Assembly (NCBI GenBank): GCA_013365365.1
Contig: JABVXU010000019.1
Coordinates: 310,001 to 374,000, forward strand
DNA length: 64,000 nucleotides
Direction: 5' to 3'
DNA from: Cruorifilaria tuberocauda
Taxonomy: Eukaryota; Nematoda; Chromadorea; Rhabditida; Onchocercidae
Shown: positions 42,910 through 53,303 of the stretch, piece by piece
Numbering within the stretch: the first letter of the stretch is position 1
Layout of the letters: the number at the start of each line of letters is the position of its first letter
Notes under the pieces: model-generated
What the model was told of the DNA's origin: nothing
Databases searched by the model: none
Seen by the model: only the letters and a program-made list of their open reading frames with translations
Program-made: the position numbers and the translations under genes

Positions 42910-43410
42910 ATGAACAGTTTACTTGTTATATCCATGGTTTTCATAGCATCAACTCAAGCAACAATGAAAAAATGCAAAAGGATAACGGGTATTCCCTTCA
43001 ATATGCCGGGAAAATGGAATTGTGCTGAAATCATTGAACAGAACTTCACATTTGCTCAAGTAATCATCTGTACTCCAACTCACGTATGTATACCTGCGAT
43101 TAAAAGCATTAAAAGCAACATCACACAGACAGTATGTACTTCCCAAGATGATCACTATCTGCAGTTTCTGATCGGGTCGTAGTATCATCTACATCTTGTC
43201 ACCTATATAAGAATCTGGATGATCAAAGGGAATCAGAAATATTTTAATACAGTGGTATGCAGAAGACTCCACTATGCAGAAGACTGCAATACTGAAAGTG
43301 GAAAATGTGTGACAACCACAAGTATAATTCTATGGGATAAACAGGAAGTAACGAAAAGTTGTACACAAGGACTGGAAATTTCAATGCCCAAATGTATGGA
43401 AGTCATGTAA
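42910..43410 (+). pseudogene. Env-like glycoprotein remnant downstream of pol
   Basis: An ATG-led frame (42910-43182) begins with a hydrophobic signal-like segment (MNSLLVISMVFIASTQA) and has several Cys and N-glycosylation sequons. A second Cys-rich fragment follows in another frame (43219-43410, CNTESGKCVTTTS). Position after DUF5641 and the Cys-rich secreted character fit the env-like third ORF carried by some nematode Pao elements (Tas/Cer type). It is broken by stops and truncated. Confidence 0.5.
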
Positions 43411-43460
43411 TCATAGATCAGCTACAAACATCACTCGTTTTTAATAAAAACGCAACACTT

Positions 43461-43513
43461 GGATTCTTCTACAACCTTCTTCTTTCTACAAGATCCTTCT
43501 ACAACCTTCTTCT
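43461..43513. repeat. 30-base-spaced short direct repeat
   Basis: TTCTACAACCTTCTTCT occurs twice, at ~43467-43483 and ~43497-43513, offset by 30 bases. It lies just past the env-like remnant and could be part of a decayed LTR or a local duplication. Confidence 0.5.
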
Positions 43514-43646
43514 CAAAAGTAACATTTAGATGCTAATGGATATGTGGCATATAATCGCTTCATTAACTAAACCTACTAAATAATAAGACTATTGTATAAA
43601 CTCATATTAATGTACTATTAAGATCAAATTAAAGCACAAAAAATTA

Positions 43647-44740
43647 TCATAACAAAAAATCATCCCGTTCATTATTATAGTTGAGAATATGCTTCCGAAT
43701 TTTTGAATCCTTTGTCCATGTAATGCAGTCTTGCAAATTTCGAGTAACCAGGTATGCAGGATCAGTTATTAATTCTGTTCCGACGCGTACATGCCCTTGT
43801 TCCACAAGATCGCTTGCATTCCGTATAGTTTCTGCCATTTCTAGACGTTTCATCACTACCTGCAGTAACAGCAAAAATAGATGAAAAAAATCTGTTAAAC
43901 ATTCAAATCATATTTTTTCTTGAATGCACAAATTTTTGAACCACATAGAATCCTTAAAGTTATGGCAAAAAATTATGGCAGAGTGTGAACATAATTTCTC
44001 TTTTTGTTTAATGAGACAGAATGGAAATCATAAATACCGGTAATCGCCGCCTACAGAATGAAGAAGCAGAAACTTTACTGGCACGTTCCAACGTATCGGC
44101 AGTCGATATCAATCCCACAGCATATAATTTTTCTAAAAATTCCCGAACCGTTTTCAAACGAAATGGATCATTCAACGGTAATTCTTTTAATTTCAATGCG
44201 ATTTCTCGAATCTGTAAATAAAACTATTGCTAAAATTAATAGATCAACCCACTATTAATATTCAATCCAAGCTTTTCTAAAGTAAAACGAGTATGGAAGC
44301 ATTCACAAATTTACTTTGTAGTCCGATTTTATCGGTTGTGATTTACTACTTCACTTTCATGCAGGAAAGCTTCCATGTAACTCATACTGCGAAAATTAAA
44401 AGATGAGGGACATCTCCGAACTACCAAATCTTTTTCAAATAATCCTCTCATAATATCTCATGATGAGTTTAATTTCATCATAGTAAGGGAATGAGGTCTA
44501 AAAGAAATTCATAACAGTTAATAACTTCCACTGCCCCTTAGATTTATTTAAAGAACAAAACCATAATATGCACAAACTAACATGAGCTGCCAATGTATTA
44601 TACATCGAATAATGTTGACGCTTCTTAATATGATATTTTCGCAAGATCTTCGCCTCATGGATATTATTATCAAGCTCCCACGAAATAAAATCAACCTTTT
44701 TCAGCAATTTCTTTTCATGAAACTTTAATTTACGTACCAT
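43647..44740 (-). CDS. IMP3: IMP3, U3 snoRNP protein (small-subunit processome)
   Basis: Three minus-strand exons, 44740-44582, 44211-44038 and 43859-43647, splice in phase 0 to 181 residues (human IMP3 is 184). It starts MVRKLKFHEKKLLKKVDFI and contains the S4 RNA-binding domain: KLYAVGLISTADTLERASKV, ASSFCRRRLP, then VEQGHVRVGTELITDPAYLV. It ends with a conserved acidic tail (NERDDF). With IMP4 and MPP10, IMP3 helps U3 snoRNA pair with pre-18S rRNA in the nucleolus. All introns are GT-AG. Acceptor TGTTTCAG lies 14 bases before the ATG. Confidence 0.96.
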
Positions 44741-44756
44741 TTTTGAGCAAATACCT
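44741..44756 (-). promoter_or_regulatory. Acceptor 14 bases upstream of IMP3 ATG (candidate SL trans-splice site)
   Basis: Minus strand CTGTTTCAG|GTATTTGCTCAAAA|ATG. The strong acceptor consensus and very short leader fit spliced-leader addition. Confidence 0.5.
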
Positions 44757-45472
44757 GAAACAGAATCTGACCCTTTTAAAAGTGTAATCAAATAAAATCC
44801 CGATAATATATCATGTGTATCCAACCTTAATAAGTTTACATGTAAAGCAAAGGAACAAGTTTGAACTTCGTAAGAAAACCGTAAAATAAATTCAGATTTA
44901 ATTACGTTTTTGCACAATATAAATTGTAATCATAAAAAATACAAAATGCAGCTTTACGCTTAGCATATCAAATAAAAATAAAGTAAAAAAAAATACAAAT
45001 TTAGAGCTCCTCTATTCCCGTAAAGCTATAAGTTAGCGTTTAAACGTGAAATCCCCAAGCACCACCTAAGTCATCTTACGACCGCTATCCTCTATGACAT
45101 CATCACGTCCCAACTTTGATATCCAAATTGGAGCAATTAACGGACAGTTCATTTTTTTCCATAGCATTCATAGTACATTTTTTCATAGCGTAGAATTTCG
45201 TCCCATTCTCCCTAACTTTTTAACAATTCAAAATTTTAATCTTTAATCTCAGACCAAAATTTAAAATTTTGTGAGAAATTTCTCATGAATTCTTCCCAGC
45301 AATTTGATATTGAATAATGACACTGAGCAGTTAAGCTTCATGACCAAGTTTTAGTGAAGTATAAACTTCACATATTCTCTATAAGTGGTAAAACGTAAAA
45401 AAAGCGCCTACCACCAGAAAAGAAACATCTTTATTAATGAAATGATTATATATATATATATATTGAAGCTTA
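44757..45472. other. Intergenic region upstream of IMP3
   Basis: About 0.7 kb with no supported exon. It separates IMP3 from the co-directional unknown gene at 45473-48200. A (TA)n run sits at ~45448-45463, just past that gene's stop. Confidence 0.5.
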
Positions 45473-48200
45473 TCAACGCTTATATTTAGCAATAAGAGAA
45501 GCGAAATAGTCAGGCAGTGACTTATTATCAAGAAATAATTCGCAGTCTTCCTTTTCTTTCAACTCTTTCCAGATATATCGCATCCGAATCTGCAATGGTT
45601 CCTTGTAGGCTATATTTTCTAAACTAAAATTTTAGTCTTAGATTGAAATTTTGATAATTTTTTTTGAAAAAGCAACTAGGTATTATTTGCTAAAATGATT
45701 AGGAAATTGTTAGTAAAGGAGTTTACTGGAAACAGTTATTTAGTCATTCAATATATTAATTATTTCCTCAATCAGTCACTGGCTAAATATTTCATTGAAG
45801 ATTAACAAGAAAGAGATGAACTTACTATTATTCTTATCTTTAACTCATCAATCAAAATGGATCGCATCTTTCCATTCTTCATCCCTAATACCACATCGTA
45901 GTTCAGTCCTCGTTTTTTGACCTCTACTGTAAAAGGCCAACGAACATTCTCATCATCTAGTACGACACAGTTCACACAATTACATTCATCCGTAACTGTA
46001 TTAACAATGATCCAATTCAGAAGAGCCATTTCTGTTTGTTTTTCATCACAAATTAAATATACCAAAGCATCGGGTAATGTGATATTTTGCTCCTAAAATA
46101 AAACCCAAAAGGATATGCCAAATTTTGTTTATATCGAAGTTCATATTATCTTTATTTCTTGATTTCTGAATTCTTTTTCCAATTTGTGAAACTTTTAGCA
46201 AAAAAAAGAAACTATCTGAAGTTAAATCACTGACCAACCTCATCAGCTCTTGCATAATGAACCAGTCGACTGATTGTATTTTCCGGCACGGTAGTTATAG
46301 TAACCGTATCCCAATGAGTCAAATAAATTGGTTCAAGGGCAATCCGAAAAGCACGAGGTTCCCTATTTCCGGATAAATGAATACATTTAAATAAATGCAC
46401 TCGGAAGAGTAGTGATATTGGCAAACTAAAGGTACAAAATAACTGAAAGCATAAATATTAACCATTCAGCCATTTTATTTTACATTTTATCTGTCTACTT
46501 TAACAGATTAATTATTGATATCCTCGGGAATTTTTAGAAAGACATTATGCATTAATATCGATTTCAGAAATCGTCAGGTATCATGTCGCTATGAAAATGC
46601 GGTTAACAACATGTGAAATTTTTATGATCAAATCCAAATGAATGCTTAAAATCTGATTTAAAATATTATTATTGTCAAAGCTGTATTTTCGATTTTCAGG
46701 AAATCGGTTTAAGATAAAATACTTCCATTTTTTGTATAAATAGATTAATTTACAAGATTTGTCATAACATTTGAAGTTAATATTTCACTCCTTACCTCGT
46801 AAGTGAACTCAGAATGTTGTGAAAGTCGCTCAATTGGTATTACTTTCGTGAATATTTTGTCTATAAAAGACTTATTATTATCATTTATTATTATTTTCAT
46901 TTGTTATCATTATGATTCATTATTACCATTATTTGTTTTTGATTATTAACTACTAATTACTGATCACTGTTATCATTATGATAATAGTTATTATTTTTAT
47001 TGCCATTATTATTAATTATTGTTTATTATTTACTGCTTACTGTTTATTATTCATGTTTTATTATTAATTAATTATTGTTGTTACCACTGTTACTACCATT
47101 ATTTCCATTTATTCTTTGTCATAGTCAAAATCATTTCTACTTTTAAAGAATGTGTAAACAAACCTCTTCCCTCAGCAGATGCTGATGCTTGATTAGGTGA
47201 AGTAGTCAGAGCTAAATGCCACTTGATCATCTCAAATGGTGAACTGTTCCGCAATTGGATCACCAGCAGTGATGCGCCGGAACTTAATTTTTGTCTCTGA
47301 AATGAAAAAAAGTGTTTCTGAAGTGTACTGCTGTACTTCTCTCTAGCTTTACTATTGTGTAGGAGAAATGTTTCATTTTCTAATGTAATTAACTTCGTTT
47401 AAATGTGTGTAAATGCAAAGATGTAAATATGTATACTGATTATAACAGTGAATATTGTACAACTGCATCAACCATATATAAGAATAGAGTTAGATGGAAG
47501 TATGGCAGATTTATGTTGTAATATATCAAATAAATGATGATACCTTCAGAAAAATGTGTAATGGAAAATTCCTCCTCTCTGAAGCACATTTGTCCATTTC
47601 AGCTTGCAAACGTACTCCAAAGGATAACTGGAAGAAACAGTTTTGAAAAATAAAATTTATGTTTAATTCATCCGTCTTGGTGAGAAGAAAAGAAAGGTTC
47701 AAACTTGAAACATCGTTGTATTTTGCACTGGATAAAAAGGTTAATATCTACGACTGAGAGGAAAAAATTTTATTTTTAAAGTCTCTTTTTATTCTATTTG
47801 TTTCAATGATTAAAAAAATTCGAAATTCAGAAATTATGGACGCAATACCAATACTTCTCCCATTTTCGTTCTACAAGAAGCACTTCAGAACCACCATTTT
47901 CCATCTACCTAATCATCTGAAAAAAATTGGAGGGCAACTTTTTCTGAAAAATTTGAGTTAGATCCTTGCCTGCATTGCTAATTGATCCACTTCAGCAGTG
48001 CGCTTCTTGACTTCTTCATATCTTTTTAATGTGTTATTCATAGCTTTAGCACAGCAATCGACTGAAAGGACATTCTCCGATTTTGGCTCTTCTGACTCCC
48101 GGTCATCTCCTCCAATCGTTGCTCTACTTCCACCAGCATCCGAATCCATAACTAAGATATCTTCTTCATCGATATCTTCCGGAAATATGAAATCATCCAT
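45473..48200 (-). CDS. Unrecognised protein, ~371 residues, acidic N-terminus and beta-rich middle
   Basis: Seven minus-strand exons: 48200-47970, 47627-47544, 47296-47164, 46860-46796, 46442-46239, 46092-45845 (or to 45826) and 45623-45473. Phases close if exon 6 ends at GATGA|GTTAAA and exon 7 starts after TTTTAG; the stronger-looking GTAAGT donor at 45825 would shift the frame. The N-terminus is acidic (FPEDIDEEDILVMDSD), followed by a likely coiled coil (CAKAMNNTLKRYEEVKKRTA). A region of alternating hydrophobic strands (SLLVIQLRNSSPFEMIKWHL, TFSLPISLLFRVHLF) suggests an Ig/adaptin-ear-like beta fold, and the C-terminus is helical and charged. Intron 1 uses a GC donor (CAG|GCAAGG). I do not recognise the family; the ordinary structure argues for a functional gene. 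Confidence 0.7.
46862..47115. repeat. Imperfect TTA/ATT-rich low-complexity tract in an intron
   Basis: Long run of degenerate TTATTATTA/CATTATTA units inside intron 3 of the unknown gene. It is a decayed trinucleotide microsatellite, with no coding or RNA signal. Confidence 0.75.
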
Positions 48201-49287
48201 GTCGAAACGTTTATTCGCTTACGACTGCTAACACTGATCTGAAAACTGTTGTTCGCAGTATCATAACAAATAGAATATGCTTCCACCAATTTCAAATTTC
48301 TCGCAGCATCAATATCCTTCTTTACACCAAATCAAAAATGGAACATTGCTCGGAAAAAGTAAACTCATTCATGATTATTGTGATAGTTATTAGTAGATTA
48401 ACTTTTTCAGGACGAGATGTATAATACATTTTCAGTAATGAAAAATTTATCATAGATTTTAACACCGAGCTACTACAATGATAGAATAATCAACTGCAAT
48501 TTTAAACATTTAGGAAATTAATGGCAAAAATAAGAACTTGATTTATTTGGCCTTGAATAACGCTGTGGGAACTCACTTTACCAGATCTTGAATTCGTTAA
48601 ATCTCGCAACTTTACAAAATAACAAACCATACTACGACTTTAATTTCAGTTATCTTGAAATAACAGGATAATTTCACCTTTATTTATATTAAATTTAAGT
48701 CTAACATTATTCTACTTGAAAATATCTAGAATATTGTTAGATGTTTCAAAAAAAGAAAAGCTACTATGCAAAATTGTGAAAAAAAATCTTGACAGTTTAA
48801 ATTTGAACGATAAAATAATAAACAGAATTAATGATGATACAATATAGACTATACCTGGAAAGCAGGGAGGAAAGTTCACAACTCAACCAGCAAAAAGCCA
48901 ATTTAAATACCATTTTTAAAATAACCCTGTAAAGAAAAGAATTTAACAATAGCTTCTAATGCTATCTTAGACAAAATGTGTGGTAGTGTTTGAAGTGATA
49001 CTGACTTGCTACACAGTACATATAATACATGAACATATATCTCAGGAATTTATAACTAGAAGCAGTAGGAAGTTCTGCTTGACAATTTAAATAAAGCAAA
49101 ATGAAACTAACGAGAGTGACCCTAAAACAGTTATATAATTATGATATCAGAATGGAAGAGAAGTAGCTAGAATATTTGCACTGACATTTAGTCATACTTC
49201 AATAGAACAAGGTATCATATACATGAAAAAACGATTCTAGTGAATTAATGTCTAAGTTAACCGTGAATTAATGTCTAAACATCAGCT
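48201..49287. other. Spacer upstream of the unknown gene
   Basis: About 1.1 kb of AT-rich sequence without a supported exon. A 16-base direct repeat (GTGAATTAATGTCTAA) occurs at ~49240 and ~49263 near its right end. It presumably contains the promoter of the gene starting at 48200. Confidence 0.45.
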
Positions 49288-50522
49288 TCTGCTTATTTGC
49301 CGCTGTTTTTTCTGTCGACGTCTTCCGACTGTGTCTGATTTCTTTTTCCTAACAAATTTCCTATTTTTCGCATTATGTTTCCTGTAAATGCATTTACTTA
49401 TGTATTTGAATGACTGTGACTGAATGACGACAAACACTGCAGCATCCCGAAACGTATAAAATTTAATAATTCCTCCTCGTTATACATATTTCAGATTTCT
49501 TACAGGATATAGCAGTACGGTTTAAAAAAGGAAAAAACAATGAAGTTTCAGCAGCACTATAAGATTTTTGCGCTGATAGTATATCTAATTTCCATTTTGT
49601 TTAAACGTCACGCTCTTCATCAAACAACACTTTACAGCGATGACAAATAAGAGTCATTATTGTTGAAAAAGATTCAATCCGAGAATTAAAACGAATTTCG
49701 TACCATTAAGGATGGGGGTTACCACTGTTAATCCATTGGCTTTATATCAATTTGCAAATATTATTTTGTAAAATTTATGTATCAAATATATGAAACAACT
49801 AACACTTCACTGCAATGCTGTTCATGCTGAAACTTGTGCGCACTGAATTTCGCAACTTTTTTTTTTGACTGAACATTATTAATTATACGTCGCTTCTTTA
49901 TCGGCTCATTTTCTGGTTTGAGGAGAATATATCTGTAAAATTAGCAAATTTTTGCGAATCATTCAAGGTGTTTCAAATACAGAGAATGTTAGGTGAAGAT
50001 ACAAATAAAAAATTCCAACATCACACATTCCTACATTGTCCGAACACATTTGATATATTAAATGTTTGGAGAATAAAAACAAATCACGACTTGCCTACCA
50101 GTACTACTTTTTTCCAGGTAGGGATATAATCAAACTCTAATAAATCAGTCTTCTTCTACTTGTATTGTTGAAGGAAGCAAATCTACAAGCATCAAATATT
50201 ACTTCAAACTGCCATCTTGCATTGTATTCTGTGAGGTACTGGCTGGAGTGAACTCGATACTATGATTTATCAATGTATGTATCGTTGAAGCCATTAGCTA
50301 GAATGTCAAAAATTTGATGTCACACACTAACGGCAATAGCATCTGTATCGCTGAATCTTTGGAAAATATTTGGAATTAAAACTCAGACATCATACTTCAT
50401 GAGTTGTGAGTTCATGAGAACGTAACTTCTTAACATAACTTCATACAGACCTTATCCACATTAACATGTCTCGAAGCAGCGCCCGCCCTCAGTGCTTCAT
50501 CTAGCTTCCTTTGTTTCAGCAT
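49288..50522 (-). pseudogene. Unresolved minus-strand gene, basic C-terminus, possible frameshift
   Basis: Several segments look coding but do not splice into one clean frame. A first exon at 50522-50451 reads MLKQRKLDEALRAGAASRHV then GTCTGT. A possible exon at 50297-50203 contains HSIEFTPASTSQN. A stretch near 50187-50105 gives LLPSTIQVEE in one frame and DLLEFDYIPTWKKVV in the next, as if one base were gained or lost. An exon near 49935-49825 has ILLKPENEPIKKRRI and KKKVAKFSAHKF. A last exon near 49380-49288 is strongly basic (KHNAKNRKFVRKKK, GRRRQKKQRQ) and ends in TGA. The basic tail suggests a nuclear or nucleolar protein. It could be a pseudogene, or a real gene with an assembly indel or missed small exons. 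Family not recognised. Confidence 0.4.
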
Positions 50523-51185
50523 CTTTTCAGAAAAATTGGCAACCTCTCACTATAAACCTAGAAATCGTAGTTTTATTTAGCATTACGTAATTCTACATGG
50601 GCACGTAACTACTAAACCACTTCCTTTCGAGTGATGAAACACTGAACCCTTGATATAATAGACATGTTGAAACAAACAACTAATGATGAAACCTCAAAAC
50701 CAATCCGACCCTTACAAATATCAAAAAACATATATCCGTTATAGGTCAGTTGAACCATAACGAACTCCAAATGTTAAAATACTACCAATTTCTTCAGCAG
50801 CAACATTCTGCCCCTACTATAACGAAACTTGCATGCTGTTTGTGAAACTCAAAAATTACATTTTTATCAACAAAAGAAACGAATAATCGATGGCATTTCA
50901 ACATTTCAAAAACGAACCAAGGCAATTTACGGAAAACACAAATGTTTTACCACATGTCCATCAAACATAACGATGCAAATTTCAAATAACAACAAACATT
51001 GCCAAAATTCAAAAACCATTTGTTGCTAAATAAGGTTTTGCAAAATTAAACTAATTCAGAAAGTAGTCATATCAGACTCGGGAAAAAAGGACCATCCAGC
51101 CGCCACGGAAACATAAAATGCCCTTCTTTTTATAACAATTACAATATTCGATGATCGTCTTTATAAAATCCTTTCCTCCTAAATC
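50523..51185. other. Spacer between eEF1A 3' end and the unresolved gene
   Basis: About 0.66 kb with no supported gene; the plus frame at 50829-51029 is Lys/Gln/Asn-rich chance sequence. It should contain the eEF1A 3' UTR (minus strand). Confidence 0.45.
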
Positions 51186-53147
51186 TTATTTCTTCTTTCC
51201 AGCTGGTGCCGCAGCTTTTTGAGCCGCCTTTGTCACCTTTCCAGCACCACCTTCCGTTTTTTCAACACCTTTGATAACACCAACCGCTACCGTTTGTCGC
51301 ATATCACGCACGGCAAATCGTCCAAGTGGTGGATATTCGGTGAAAGTTTCGACGCACAACGGCTTAGTTGGAATCAAATCAATAATGCCAGCATCGCCCG
51401 ATTTCAGGAACTGCAATAGGTGTACGGTTAAATGAAATTTCATATTCAGTTAAGGGGAGAAAAAAGCTTTCTAATCGTAACCAACAATCTAAATATCAGA
51501 CTTACTTTCGGATTATCTTCCACCTTCTTACCGGATCGCCTGTCGACCTTCTCTTTCAGTTCGGCGAATTTACAAGCAATATGGGCTGTATGACAATCAA
51601 GAACTGGAGTATATCCTGCGGCAATCTGGCCGGGGTGATTCATGATAATGACCTAAAGTTTTATATGATTGAAGATAAAGTATTTGTGTGATGGCATTTC
51701 GCATAAAGTACACATACGGATTTATTTACCTGAGCAGTAAACTGCTTAGTTTCCTTAGCAGGATCGTTCTTGGAATCAGATGCAACCGAACCACGGCGAA
51801 TTTCTTTGATTGACACGTTCTTGACATTAAAACCAACATTATCTCCAGGAAGTGCTTCTTGTAAAGCTTCATGATGCATCTCAACTGATTTTACTTCTGT
51901 CGTAATGTTCTGCGGTGCAAATGTTACTACCATACCTGGTTTCAGGATACCAGTTTCAACGCGACCGACAGGTACTGTTCCAATACCTGAAATAATAGAG
52001 CTCAGGAATAAAGTAATCTTTAAACAACTTTCAGCGATATAAGTAGAAGAATCACTCGAATCGTTGGTATTTCAAAATACCAATAATAAAAAGCACACCT
52101 CCAATCTTGTAAACATCCTGTAAAGGCAATCTCAGAGGTTTGTCCGTAGGTCTAGAGGGTGGTACCACAGCATCCAAAGCTTCTAGAAGTGTCTTGCCCG
52201 AAGCATTCCCTTCTTTCCTTTCAACTGTCCATCCTTTGAACCATGGCATATTTGGAGACGGTTCCAACATATTGTCGCCATTGAAACCTGAGATCGGGAC
52301 AAAAGCAACAGCTTTTGGATTGTAACCGATTTTTTTGATGTAGTTAGAAACCTCATTGGTGACCTGAAATACCGATATACCATAAACATAAATCTCCGAC
52401 AACTGCGAAGTTTTAACTCAATCACTTGTGATTTCACGATCAATTTACTCTTAGACGAAAAACCTTAACCTCATTGAATCGAGTTTCCGAAAAAGGTGGT
52501 TCAGTGGAATCCATCTTATTGCATGCAACGATCAGTTGTTTCACTCCAAGTGTCTGAGCTAGCAACGCATGCTCCCGCGTTTGACCATTTTTCGAGATAC
52601 CAGCTTCAAATTCACCAGTACCACAAGCGACTACCAAGACAGCACAATCGGCTTGCGATGTCCCTAAAATACGAAGATTTGTTATACAGCTGAAAATTTC
52701 ATTATATACATACCCATTCCACTTACCTCCATTCAACAGCTGGTAGTGATACCAAACAATACCAAAAACCTGAAGAATTTCGACAATAGATACAACAAAT
52801 ACGAATAAAATTGAAAAATTTGTAGCAAACATACCAGTAATCATGTTCTTGATGAAGTCACGATGTCCTGGTGCATCAATAATAGTGACATAATATTTTG
52901 GGGTTTCGAATTTCCATAAGGCGATATCAATAGTAATACCACGCTCACGCTCAGCCTTCAACTTGTCCAGCACCCAGGCATATTTGAATGAACCTTTGCC
53001 CATCTCTTGAGCTTCTTTTTCGAATTTTTCAATGGTACGTTTATCGATACCACCGCATTTGTATATTAAATGACCGGTCGTCGTCGATTTACCCGAATCG
53101 ACATGTCCGATGACGACAATATTGATATGAGTCTTTTCCTTTCCCAT
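51186..53147 (-). CDS. eEF1A: Translation elongation factor 1-alpha
   Basis: Six minus-strand exons, 53147-52835, 52663-52470, 52363-52099, 51986-51730, 51652-51506 and 51410-51186, encode ~466 residues, the normal length. GTPase motifs are present: G1 GHVDSGKST (14-22), the effector region RGITID, G3 DAPGH (~91-95), G4 NKMD (~153) and the SGFNGDNM region. Domains 2 and 3 follow ([58 protein letters not shown]). The C-terminus is Ala/Lys-rich and ends GKKK. eEF1A-GTP delivers aminoacyl-tRNA to the ribosomal A site. Phases close and all introns are GT-AG. CpG use is higher than in neighbouring introns, as expected for a highly expressed gene. Confidence 0.98.
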
Positions 53148-53282
53148 TGTATGTTCAAGAACTTCCGAAGTAACGTTACGTCACGAGTTGACAACAAGTA
53201 CACAAAAACGAGACACTGAAATCCGGCTGCTAAATTACTAACTCTTAGAATTGATAACAGCCATGGATGAAAGTCCACTACA

Positions 53283-53303
53283 TGACGTGCTTACGTGACA
53301 TCA
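53283..53303. promoter_or_regulatory. CRE/E-box-like imperfect palindrome upstream of eEF1A
   Basis: TGACGTGCTTACGTGACATCA, about 135 bases upstream of the eEF1A ATG, contains two ACGTG cores in a near-symmetrical arrangement of the kind bound by bZIP or bHLH factors. Position is consistent with the eEF1A promoter; function is inference. Confidence 0.3.

Larger units (their letters stand above)
41151..43430 (+). mobile_element. Decayed, internally deleted BEL/Pao-type LTR retroelement with env-like remnant
   Basis: Pieces of a BEL/Pao element lie in genomic order on the plus strand: gag (DUF1759-like) near 41453-41766, zinc knuckles ~42020-42200, an aspartic protease ~42311-42520, the DUF5641 tail of the integrase ORF ~42603-42798, and an env-like glycoprotein fragment ~42910-43408. 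Stops and frame changes break all reading frames. Between protease and DUF5641 only ~100-200 bases remain where reverse transcriptase, RNase H and integrase (about 3 kb) should be, so the copy is deleted and cannot move by itself. A primer-binding-like 17-mer occurs at 41161. Target duplications and paired LTRs were not found. Confidence 0.75.

Noticed and set aside
49600..49660. Zinc-finger-like fragment TLICHRCKVLFDEERD on the minus strand
   Set aside because: No AG acceptor lies upstream in a usable position, so it cannot be placed as an exon; kept only as a note for the unresolved gene.
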